Below are positions 33,934 through 41,545 of a DNA stretch of 64,000 nucleotides, in pieces (positions within the stretch are counted from its first letter, which is position 1; each line of letters begins with the position of its first letter). The translations under genes and the position numbers were made by a program. Under the pieces are notes generated by a model, which was not told the origin of the DNA, ran no database searches, and saw only the letters and a program-made list of their open reading frames with translations. Source of the DNA: Miltoncostaea sp963823515 (lineage in GTDB: Bacteria > Actinomycetota > Thermoleophilia > Miltoncostaeales > Miltoncostaeaceae); contig CAWGMB010000001.1 in assembly GCA_963823515.1 (NCBI GenBank), positions 1 to 64,000 on the forward strand. Direction: 5' to 3'.

Positions 33934-34899
33934 ATCCGCGCAGTACGCCTACACGAGTTCGGAGGGGACCCCCGGGTTGACGAGATCCCCCCACCCCCGC
34001 GCCCCGGGCGGGGCGAGATCCTCATCGACGTGTCGGCGGTCGGGGTGGGCGCCTGGGATCTCGGGGTCAGGGAGGGCAGGCTGGCGCGGTTCCTCCCGGA
34101 CGCCCCGCCGTTCACGATGGGCGCACAACTCGCGGGCCGCGTCCGCGAGATCGGACCGGGCGTGGAGGGGTTGGCCGCCGGCGAGCGGGTGGTCGCCAAC
34201 CCGGGGATCGCCGGCGCATGGGCGGAGACGGTCCTGCTGCCTGCCTCGGCATGTGGACGCGCCCCGACGACGACCGACGACGGGGAGGCCGCCACTCTCC
34301 CGGTCCGCGCGCTGACCGCGTGGCAGGCGCTCGAGCTGCTCGATCTCCCGCGTGGGGCGGCGCTCTTCGTGTGCGGGGGCGGTGGCGCGGTCGGCCGCGC
34401 GGCGATCGAGTTGGCGAAGGGGCGCGGGCTCAGGGTGCTGACGATCGCGGGCGAGGACGAGTTGGAGTCACTCCGACGACTCGGCGCGGACGAGGCGGCC
34501 GATTACCGCGGCGACTGGCGCGCCCGGCTGCAGCCGGGCGCCCGAGAGGGCGTGGACGCGGTCCTCGATCTGGTCGGGGGCGATTCGCTCCATCAGGCGC
34601 TCGGCCTGGTCCGGCCCGGCGGCCGAGCGGTCACGACGATCTCGGAGGCGTCCGGGATCGAGTCGCCCGGGGGCGTGGCTGTCGAGTTCCTCGGCATGAA
34701 GAGCAGCACCGAGGATCTCGACGTGATCGCCGGCCTCGTCGAGCGCGGCGGACTGACGGCGCAGGTCGCCCAGCGCTACCCCCTCGAGCGGGCAGCGGTC
34801 GCCCTCGAGGCCGCGGCGTCACGCAATCCGGCCGATGGCGACATCGTGCTCGAGGTCGCGGATCGTCACGCTGCTTCGCGGCGCGCCCCTCGTCCGTGA
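33934..34899 (+). CDS. Zinc-independent MDR/quinone oxidoreductase-like protein with probable ATC start
   Basis: A 321-residue medium-chain dehydrogenase/reductase. The typical N terminus IRAVRLHEFGGDPRVDEIP begins at ATC 33934, six bases after an ideal ribosome binding site GGAGGGAGG (33919-33927); the first in-frame GTG (34030) would delete the conserved first strands. The Rossmann motif is CGGGGAVGRAAIELAK and the catalytic-zinc ligands are absent, so it should be an NADPH quinone or enone reductase. Either ATC initiates, or an ATG was mutated and expression is low. Confidence 0.82.
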   Translation: MRAVRLHEFGGDPRVDEIPPPPRPGRGEILIDVSAVGVGAWDLGVREGRLARFLPDAPPFTMGAQLAGRVREIGPGVEGLAAGERVVANPGIAGAWAETVLLPASACGRAPTTTDDGEAATLPVRALTAWQALELLDLPRGAALFVCGGGGAVGRAAIELAKGRGLRVLTIAGEDELESLRRLGADEAADYRGDWRARLQPGAREGVDAVLDLVGGDSLHQALGLVRPGGRAVTTISEASGIESPGGVAVEFLGMKSSTEDLDVIAGLVERGGLTAQVAQRYPLERAAVALEAAASRNPADGDIVLEVADRHAASRRAPRP

Positions 34900-34985
34900 G
34901 ATCCCGGTTGCACCCGGCGGGAAAGTGCCGATGACGCGGCGGCGGCGCGCGGCGAGGCTGGATCCCACCGAGCGAAGGGGGAGTC

Positions 34986-35327
34986 ATGTCGGTCCTGACC
35001 GTCGCAAGCCTGGAAGGCGAGCCGCGCGCGGTCTTCGCGGCCCTTGAGCACCACTGGGCCGACCACGTCCCCGCTCACGGTCTGCTGGAGCGCACCGTCG
35101 CCCACGGCCCCCGGGGATTCCTGGTGATCGAGACGTGGGAGACCGCGTCCGCGGCCACGGAGGCCTGGGCGCGCGTGCGCCTCGAGGGGATTCCGACGCC
35201 GGACATCGAGGTCTACGGCGTGCTGGCGCGCACGGGGCCCGCGCGGCCCACCGCCCCCTCGTGGGCCGAGCTCGCCCTGCCGGACGACGCGGCATGGGAC
35301 GAGCGGGTGGTCCCGCGGGACTCGTGA
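34986..35327 (+). CDS. Small protein, possibly a dimeric alpha/beta-barrel monooxygenase-like fold
   Basis: A 113-residue soluble protein with ATG 34986 behind AGGGGGAG. The pattern FAALEHHWADHVPAHGL...GPRGFLVIETWETASAA resembles antibiotic-biosynthesis-monooxygenase-like domains, in which a ferredoxin-like barrel binds small aromatics, but the match is weak. It follows the MDR oxidoreductase in the same direction and may be linked to it functionally. Confidence 0.6.
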   Translation: MSVLTVASLEGEPRAVFAALEHHWADHVPAHGLLERTVAHGPRGFLVIETWETASAATEAWARVRLEGIPTPDIEVYGVLARTGPARPTAPSWAELALPDDAAWDERVVPRDS

Positions 35328-35355
35328 GCGAACGCGCGGGTCCTGCGCCGCTGTT

Positions 35356-36636
35356 GTGACCGGGCCTGCCGCGCCGCTGCTGGCGGCGTTCGCCTACACG
35401 GGCCTGGGCTGGGCGGTCGTCCCGGTGCACACGCCGGTCTCGGACGGGTGCAGCTGCGGGCGAGCCGACTGTCCGTCCCCCGGCAAGCACCCTCGCGTCC
35501 GCTGGCAGGCCTACGGGGAGCGCGGCCCGCGGATCGAGGAGATCCGCGGCTGGTGGAGCAGGTGGCCCCACGCAAACCTGGCCGTGCTGACGGGCCGCGT
35601 CTCCGGCGTGGCCGTGCTCGACATCGATCCCCGCAGCGGGGGCGACGTGGCCCTCGGCGGGTTCGAGGACCGGTGGGGGGCGCTTCCGCCGACGGCGGAG
35701 ACGCTCACCGGCGGGGGCGGGCGGCACCTCTGGCTCGATCTGGCGGGAGCCGCCCTGCCCTCGGCGACGCCGGCGCCCGGCCTCGAGTTGAAGGCGGAGG
35801 GCGGGGCCGTCGTGGCGCCGCCCAGCCTCCACGCGTCGGGGCGCCGGTACACCTGGCGGGAGGGTCGCTCGCCCTGGGAGCTGCCCCTCGCGCCGGTGCC
35901 GGAGTGGCTGGCGTCACTCGCCGGCGGGACCGGCGGAACCGACGGGCCGCGCCACCCTCTTCGCGACGCGCCGGCCCGCGCTGCGGCCGAGCAGGAGGAG
36001 TTCGCCGACACCTGGGGCGCCGCCGGGATCGAGCTGCGTCCGGGCGATCGCTACTACCTCTGCCCGTTTCACGAGGACCATCACCCGTCCCTGCACATCG
36101 ACGCCGAGGGGTGCCGCTGGTTCTGCTTCGGGTGCCGGCGCGGAGGAGGGATCGGAGCGCTCCGGCGCCTGCTCGGCCACGTGGGGCCTGCGCGGGGGCG
36201 CTCGCGGCTGCTCGGGCCCGTGGGTGCGCAGGCGCCCGTCACGTTGCCCGGAGCCCGGGAGGTGGACGTGGTCGGGGAGTCGCACCACCAGGACGAGCTG
36301 CTCTCGCTGACCGGCGGAGTCCGCCGGTACGGAGGCGTGGACGCCGAGGCGTTCGCCGACCTCGTCCCGGAGCCCGGCAATCGCTTCGACCCCGACGCCG
36401 TCGCGGTGCAGATCGGGGGGGTCTCCGTGGGCCACCTGCGACACGACGACGCCGTGCGCCTGCGGCCACTGATCGACGAGGCCCTGCGGCGGGACGGGGC
36501 GGCCCGCTGCCGAGCCGTCATCCGCGGTGGATGGGACAGGGGGCGGGGCGATGTCGGCGCCTTCGGGGTGCTGCTGCTGCTCCCCGGCGCCCCCGGCGAA
36601 GCCGCCGTGGGCGGGCCGGGTGACGGCCCGTCCTGA
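35356..36636 (+). CDS. Primase-polymerase (PrimPol) / CHC2-type zinc finger / HIRAN fusion protein
   Basis: A 426-residue protein with three modules. Residues 1-185 are an archaeo-eukaryotic primase domain: CSCGRADCPSPGKHP (32-46), the catalytic VLDIDP (Asp89, Asp91) and GGRHLW with His124. Residues about 230-272 form a zinc finger with Cys236, His239, Cys257 and Cys260 (YYLCPFHEDHHPS, WFCFGCRRGGG), as in DnaG. Residues about 303-400 look like a HIRAN domain (VVGESHHQDELLSL, EPGNRFDPDAVAVQIGG), which binds DNA ends. It starts at GTG. No helicase, integrase or phage gene adjoins. It may prime or repair stalled forks, or be a plasmid relic. Confidence 0.8.
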   Translation: MTGPAAPLLAAFAYTGLGWAVVPVHTPVSDGCSCGRADCPSPGKHPRVRWQAYGERGPRIEEIRGWWSRWPHANLAVLTGRVSGVAVLDIDPRSGGDVALGGFEDRWGALPPTAETLTGGGGRHLWLDLAGAALPSATPAPGLELKAEGGAVVAPPSLHASGRRYTWREGRSPWELPLAPVPEWLASLAGGTGGTDGPRHPLRDAPARAAAEQEEFADTWGAAGIELRPGDRYYLCPFHEDHHPSLHIDAEGCRWFCFGCRRGGGIGALRRLLGHVGPARGRSRLLGPVGAQAPVTLPGAREVDVVGESHHQDELLSLTGGVRRYGGVDAEAFADLVPEPGNRFDPDAVAVQIGGVSVGHLRHDDAVRLRPLIDEALRRDGAARCRAVIRGGWDRGRGDVGAFGVLLLLPGAPGEAAVGGPGDGPS

Positions 36637-36716
36637 GGTGCGGGTCGGCTCGAGCCCGACGTCCCGGCAGTCGGCACGCCGAGGCGGCTCGGCCTAGCCG
36701 CGGCCGCGCCTGAGGA

Positions 36717-36750
36717 GCGCCACCCGACACGCCGCGGGCGTGTGGCGCCA
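36717..36750 (+). terminator. Imperfect hairpin downstream of the PrimPol gene
   Basis: GCGCCA and CACGCC pair with GGCGTG and TGGCGC across a small bulge, about 80 bp after the PrimPol stop. No U-tract follows, so terminator function is only likely. Confidence 0.4.
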
Positions 36751-36820
36751 GGCTGGACCCGGACGAACGGCGGGTCGCGGCGCGCCGGCCCGATCGGGCC
36801 GAGGCGGCGACGATGAGGCG

Positions 36821-36895
36821 GTGACCGCGGGCCAGGAGCTCCGGATCGCCCTCATGGGCGACACGATGCCCGGCTGGGCGTCGGCGGGGAGGTGA
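36821..36895 (+). pseudogene. Possible 5' remnant of a CapA-type metallophosphoesterase gene
   Basis: GTG at 36821 opens a 24-codon frame reading TAGQELRIALMGDTMPGWA before a stop. LRIALMGDTM(L)G is the opening of the CapA/PgsA family (poly-gamma-glutamate synthesis, metallophosphatase fold). Nothing further of the family is visible. The rest of the 436-bp gap (36637-37072) contains GC palindromes but no gene. Confidence 0.4.
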
Positions 36896-37072
36896 GCCAC
36901 CGTGGGACGGGGCGGGGGCTGGCGGCCCTGGGACCTCCTCATGCCGGATGCCCAGGGCTCTTCGGATAACCCGGTCCGGACGAGGGCATCCCCCGATGCG
37001 CCGTCGGCCATCTCAGCCAGATTTGGGTTCCACGGCCCTCCTATGGGTCGTGCGTACCCGAGGGGAGGGGTG

Positions 37073-37420
37073 ATGAAGACCGCGATCATCTTCCGGTGGA
37101 GACGACCGAACCCCGGACGCGAGGCCGAGAGCTGGGCGTTCGCCAAGGAGTCCGACGAGGCCTTCTCCGCCATGCAGGCGGCGGGCCGCTGCGGGCCGCA
37201 CATGTGGATCAGCTCCATGGGCAACGAAGAGCATCCGATGTGCATCGTCTGGGGCGAGCCCATGCAGCTCGTCGAGCTCGCCTCGTCGCCCGACTTCGTG
37301 GCGGCGACGATGAAGGGCTACCTGCTGAACGAGGACTTCCGCAACACGTTCTCGCTCGCCGGGGACACGGCCGACGAGACCTGGCCGGCCTACGAGCAGG
37401 CGCTCGCCGCCGTCGGGTGA
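37073..37420 (+). CDS. Conserved-looking small protein, unknown (dimeric barrel-like)
   Basis: A 115-residue soluble protein with a very strong ribosome binding site (AGGGGAGGGG, 37061-37070) before ATG 37073; a GTG one codon upstream is also possible. The opening KTAIIFRWRRPNPGREAESW and the pattern of strands and helices suggest a ferredoxin-like dimeric barrel. Motifs are rich in Met, Trp and Cys (HMWISSMGNEEHPMCIVW), but I cannot assign a function. A hairpin follows the stop. Confidence 0.65.
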   Translation: MKTAIIFRWRRPNPGREAESWAFAKESDEAFSAMQAAGRCGPHMWISSMGNEEHPMCIVWGEPMQLVELASSPDFVAATMKGYLLNEDFRNTFSLAGDTADETWPAYEQALAAVG

Positions 37421-37421
37421 C

Positions 37422-37446
37422 CTGCCCCTGGATCGCCCTGGGCAGG
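37422..37446 (+). terminator. Hairpin terminator after the 37073 gene
   Basis: CCTGCCC (37422-37428) pairs with GGGCAGG (37440-37446) right after the stop codon, followed by a pyrimidine-rich stretch ending in GTTTCG. Confidence 0.55.
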
Positions 37447-37487
37447 GCTCTCACTCCGTTTCGATCCCCAGATGACCTCCGGGGGCG

Positions 37488-39053
37488 GTGAACATGGGGG
37501 CGGCAGACGATTTCGGTGCAGCAGGCGGTGGGCGACCGATCGCGGCGAAGCGCGGCCGGCTCCTTCGACTGGGCGCGATGCTGGCGATGGCCGTCGCCGC
37601 CGTCCTCATCGTGGCCGGGCCCGCCGGCGCGGTCTCGACGCGCTACGAGCAGCGGGCGGCGCTGGCGGCCATCGACGCGCGCCAGGCAGGGGCGGAGCTG
37701 GCGAGCCTGCGCGCCACCGGCTCCAGCGATCGGCAGGCGATCGGCGCCGCGGCCGCGCGTCTCGAATCGGCGGCCGGCGCAGCCTGCACGCTGATGCGCA
37801 CCTACCGCGGCGCGACGACGCGGTACGGCAACGCGACCGAGATCCTGGCGGTGCGCAGCATGCTCACCGACCTGCGCGCCGGGCGCGCGCATCTGAGCGC
37901 CGTCACCGGGGTCGCGGCTCCGGCGCCCTCGGTCGGCCAGCGCGCGAGGGCACGGACGGCGGTCCGTCAGGCCCTCACCCGGAGCCTGCTCGCCGACCTG
38001 GTCCAGCGCCGGCTGCAGGACGTGGGCCTCGCGAACGCGCTGCGCGCGGGTGACCTGAGCAGGACCAAGCACCGGATCGGCGCGAGCCTCGTGCGCCGGC
38101 TGCGGGCGACCGGGCAGCTGAGCCCGATCGTCGCCGAGGTCGCCGAGGGCCTCGCCCTCGGGGCGCCGCTCAAGCAGCAGGCGCGGGTGCAGGTCCGGCT
38201 CGCGGCGAGCCGCCTCCTCGGGCGGCTCGCCGTCAAGGTCAACGTGAATGTCGCGATCGTGCAGCTCGCCGGAAACAAGACCCTGTCGCTGCTCCGGCGG
38301 GCCTTCCGGGGGCTGACCGGCCCGGGCCTCTCGAAGCGCACTCGCACCTCGCTCCGGTCCCTGAACCTGCACCTGACGACACTGCGCAACACGAGCGCCG
38401 TCGACACGAACATCGGGGTTGTGCGGCGTCGCATCGCGCGCGCCGAGCGGGCGCTCGCGGCCGCACGATTCCTGCGCCGCGACCTCGCGCGGGCCGGCCG
38501 CAGGGCGCTCCTGCGCTCGCACCGCGCCGCCGAGACGCGGCTGCGCGCGCGCATCCGGCTGGTGCGAAACCGCTTCCTGCTCGGCTCGGCCCTCGTGGCC
38601 AACGTCGAGGCTCTGGCAAAGGACGCCTGCGACCTGGCTGCCCAGATCAGGAAGATGCGAGAGCGCTACGAGGCCGCGCCGCAGACCACGTGGTCCGGGA
38701 AGTGGGCGCGCGTGGAGCACGCCGGGACGCTGACGCTCGTTCAGACCGGGTCCACCGCGAACGGCAGCTATGACTGGTTCGGTGGCGGTACCTTGAGCGG
38801 ATCTCTCTCGGAGGGGGGCGCCCGACTGAGCGGCACCTTCGCGGGCGGACCCCCGACCTGCGCCAGCGGCAGCTTCAACGTCTCGCTCGCCGGGAGGTCT
38901 TTCGCCGGAACGTTCACCTGCGCCGGGGGGGCGTCGGGCCCCTTCGGCGGCATCTGTACGGAGGGCGCCTGCCTGACCAACGCGGTCGCCACGGCGACGG
39001 CCCTGGAGTCATGGGCCGCCGTCGCGGGCCGGAGCACCCCGGCGACCCGGTAG
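37488..39053 (+). CDS. Secreted helical protein with small C-terminal beta domain, unknown
   Basis: A 521-residue exported protein. A Tat/Sec-like N terminus (hydrophobic core LLRLGAMLAMAVAAVLIVAG, cleavage near AGAVS) precedes a long Arg/Ala/Leu-rich helical region (about 50-400), probably coiled coils. Residues about 410-500 form a beta-rich domain with WSGKWARVEHAGTLTLVQTG, GSYDWFGGGTLSG and paired Cys, similar to small lipid- or ligand-binding sandwich domains. I do not recognise a named family. The GTG at 37488 or the ATG at 37494 starts it. Confidence 0.7.
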   Translation: MNMGAADDFGAAGGGRPIAAKRGRLLRLGAMLAMAVAAVLIVAGPAGAVSTRYEQRAALAAIDARQAGAELASLRATGSSDRQAIGAAAARLESAAGAACTLMRTYRGATTRYGNATEILAVRSMLTDLRAGRAHLSAVTGVAAPAPSVGQRARARTAVRQALTRSLLADLVQRRLQDVGLANALRAGDLSRTKHRIGASLVRRLRATGQLSPIVAEVAEGLALGAPLKQQARVQVRLAASRLLGRLAVKVNVNVAIVQLAGNKTLSLLRRAFRGLTGPGLSKRTRTSLRSLNLHLTTLRNTSAVDTNIGVVRRRIARAERALAAARFLRRDLARAGRRALLRSHRAAETRLRARIRLVRNRFLLGSALVANVEALAKDACDLAAQIRKMRERYEAAPQTTWSGKWARVEHAGTLTLVQTGSTANGSYDWFGGGTLSGSLSEGGARLSGTFAGGPPTCASGSFNVSLAGRSFAGTFTCAGGASGPFGGICTEGACLTNAVATATALESWAAVAGRSTPATR

Positions 39054-39088
39054 GCCCCCCGATAGTCACGCGAGGGGGACGCGACGCC

Positions 39089-40897
39089 TCAGCCGACGCC
39101 CGCCGCCTCGCCGGTCTGAACACGCCACAGGGCCGCGTAGAGACCGCCGGCCGCGACCAGGTCGTCGTGCGTCCCCGCCTCGCGGACCAGCCCCGCCTCC
39201 AGGACATGGATCCGATCGGCGTGCCGCACGGTGCTCAACCGGTGCGCGATCACCAGTGTCGTCCGTCCCTCGGACACATGCTCCAGCGACCTCTGGATCG
39301 CCGCCTCGGTCTCGTTGTCCACGGAGCTCGTTGCCTCATCCAGAACGAGGATCGCCGGGTTCCGGAGGATCGCCCTCGCGATCGAGAGCCTCTGCCGCTG
39401 CCCACCGCTCAGCTTCTGCCCCCGCTCCCCGACCAAGGTGTCGTAGCCGTCCGACAACGACGAGATGAACTCGTGGGCCTCCGCGAGCCGCGCGGCTTCT
39501 TCCACCCGCTCCGCAGGCGCAGAAGGGTCTCCGTAGGCGATGTTCTCCCTCACGGTGCCGTCGAAGAGGAAGACGTCCTGGCTGACGAGGCCGATGGCGC
39601 CCCTCAGGTCTCCGAAGGTCAGCTCGCGGACGTCCACACCGTCCACGGTCACGCGCCCCGCGCTCGGCTCGTACATCCGCAGCAGGAGCTTCACGATGGT
39701 GCTCTTGCCGGCCCCGGTGAGGCCGACGACGGCGTGGGTCTCCCCGGCGGGGACGTCGATGTCGAGGCCGTGGAGCACCTCGGGGCCGCTCGTGTAGGAG
39801 AAGTGGACGTCCTCGAAGCGCACCGCCCCGGCGACGGGCTTCGGCAGGAGGCCTGAGCCCTCGATGATCCGTGGGCTGACGTCGAGCAGATCGAGGATCC
39901 GCCGCGTACTCGCCATCGCCCGCTGGTAGAGGTCGAAGGTCTCGCCGAGCCGGGTGAGCGGCCACAGCAGACGCTGGGTCATGAAGACCAGGATCGAGAA
40001 GAAGCCGACGGCGAGGGCTCCGTCGATGACGGCGCGGCCTCCCACCAGCAGGGTCATCGTGAAGCCCAGGAGGATCGCCATCCGCACCAGGGGGACGAAG
40101 GCGCTGCTGAGGCGGATGGCGTTGCGGTTGGCCTCGCGGTAGAGGTCGCTCTCCTTGCCGACCCGCTCGATCTCGCGGTCCTCGGCCGTGAAGGCCTTGA
40201 TCGTCGCGATGCCGCCGAGGTTGTTGGAGAGGGTGCCGTTCAGCACGCCGACCTGGTCCCTTACGGCGCGGTACCGGGGGCCGAGGCGCTTCTGGTAGAG
40301 GAAGCTCGCCCAGACGATCACCGGGATCGGGGCGAAGGCCACCAGGAAGAGGAGGGGACTCGCGACCAGGAAGACGGCTCCGACCAGGACGACGTTGACG
40401 ACCATCGCGATGATCGCGCTGGCGCCGACATCGAGGAAGCGCTCGAGCTGGTTGACGTCGTCGTTGAGGATGGACATCAGCCCGCCGGTGCTCTGGTCCT
40501 CGAAGTAGCCGAGCTCCAGGCGCTGGATGTGGGAGTAGGCGTCGATGCGGGCCTCGTGCTCGAGCGTCTGGCTGAGGTTGCGCCAGACGACCGAGGCGCC
40601 CCACTCGGTCACGGACTCCCCGACCCAGACGGCGATGTTGACGGCGGCCAGGACGACGAGCTGGCCCCAGCGCCCGTCGATGCCCGTGAGGCGGGCGACG
40701 AAGGAGTCGTCGGCGTTCACCACGACGTCCACCGCGAAGCCGATCAGGATCTCCGGGAAGACGTCGAAGACCTTGTTGGCGATCGAGAGGACGCTCGCCC
40801 AGATCACCCGGCCGCGGTGGCGGTCGGCGTAGCGCCAGAGGCGGCGCAGCGGATGGTCTGCCTTCACCCCGGCAGCCTGCCACACAAGGTCGGTCAA
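39089..40897 (-). CDS. ABC transporter, fused permease and ATPase (type I exporter)
   Basis: A 602-residue half-transporter: six transmembrane helices (to about residue 320) and an ATPase with Walker A GLTGAGKST, Q-loop VSQDVFLFDGTVREN, signature LSGGQRQRLSIARAIL, Walker B ILVLDEATSSVD and switch IAHRLST. It should export lipid, peptide or drug as a homodimer. The longest frame starts at TTG 40897; GTG codons at 40885 and a little further in are alternatives. It is divergent from the cytochrome oxidase operon. Confidence 0.92.
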   Translation of the reverse strand: MTDLVWQAAGVKADHPLRRLWRYADRHRGRVIWASVLSIANKVFDVFPEILIGFAVDVVVNADDSFVARLTGIDGRWGQLVVLAAVNIAVWVGESVTEWGASVVWRNLSQTLEHEARIDAYSHIQRLELGYFEDQSTGGLMSILNDDVNQLERFLDVGASAIIAMVVNVVLVGAVFLVASPLLFLVAFAPIPVIVWASFLYQKRLGPRYRAVRDQVGVLNGTLSNNLGGIATIKAFTAEDREIERVGKESDLYREANRNAIRLSSAFVPLVRMAILLGFTMTLLVGGRAVIDGALAVGFFSILVFMTQRLLWPLTRLGETFDLYQRAMASTRRILDLLDVSPRIIEGSGLLPKPVAGAVRFEDVHFSYTSGPEVLHGLDIDVPAGETHAVVGLTGAGKSTIVKLLLRMYEPSAGRVTVDGVDVRELTFGDLRGAIGLVSQDVFLFDGTVRENIAYGDPSAPAERVEEAARLAEAHEFISSLSDGYDTLVGERGQKLSGGQRQRLSIARAILRNPAILVLDEATSSVDNETEAAIQRSLEHVSEGRTTLVIAHRLSTVRHADRIHVLEAGLVREAGTHDDLVAAGGLYAALWRVQTGEAAGVG

Positions 40898-40996
40898 CCG
40901 CGGTGTTCGTGCGGATTACCCGCAGGCCGCATTCGGGCTACTACGGAACCTGTTGCGAATCTCGGCGGGGGGGTTGCCGGGGCTCCCGGCGACCCC

Positions 40997-41002
40997 TAGA
41001 AA
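40997..41002 (+). promoter_or_regulatory. -10 box of coxB (leaderless)
   Basis: TAGAAA ends six bases before ATG 41009, with no ribosome binding site in between, which predicts a leaderless oxidase transcript. Confidence 0.45.
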
Positions 41003-41008
41003 ACCGGC

Positions 41009-41545
41009 ATGAACCCCACCGCGCTCACCATCACCATCGCCTACGCCGCCGTCTGCGTGATCTCGATCGTGGCGATCCTGTGGATCTGGAAGTCGACCCA
41101 CTCGTTCGACGCCGACCGCAAGGACACGGTCGACACCCACCGGCTCGCCGAGGGTGAGAAGGGCTGGTTCATCTTCGCGGTCGTCGCGCTCGGAGTGCTC
41201 CTGCTCGCGACCCTCGCCTTCATCCCCTACGGCGATAACGCCGCCGCCAGGGGCCAGCAGCAGGTCGCCGTCGAGGGCCAGCAATACGCGTGGATCGTCA
41301 ACCCCAGCACCATCACGGCCGGCACGCCGGCGCGGTTCAGGGTCACCGCCACGGACGTCAATCACGGCTTCGCCGTCTACAACGACGACAACGTGCTGCT
41401 CTTCCAGATCCAGGCGGTCCCGGACCACGTCAGCCACATCGTCTACACGTTCAAAGAGCCGGGGAGATACCAGGTGGTCTGTCTGGAGTTCTGTGGGGTC
41501 AACCACCACAACATGATCGGCTCGTTCCAGGTGGCGGCCCGATGA
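41009..41545 (+). CDS. coxB: Cytochrome c oxidase subunit II (CuA, short ba3-like)
   Basis: A 178-residue subunit with two membrane helices (about 6-28 and 52-72) and a CuA cupredoxin domain. The copper ligands are His in DVNHGFAVYN and the CLEFCGVNHHNM motif (Cys, Glu carbonyl, Cys, His, Met), all present. It is shorter than classical subunit II and resembles the B-type (ba3) version. It has no fused cytochrome c; that domain is on subunit I instead. The stop overlaps the start of the next gene (ATGA). Confidence 0.93.
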   Translation: MNPTALTITIAYAAVCVISIVAILWIWKSTHSFDADRKDTVDTHRLAEGEKGWFIFAVVALGVLLLATLAFIPYGDNAAARGQQQVAVEGQQYAWIVNPSTITAGTPARFRVTATDVNHGFAVYNDDNVLLFQIQAVPDHVSHIVYTFKEPGRYQVVCLEFCGVNHHNMIGSFQVAAR

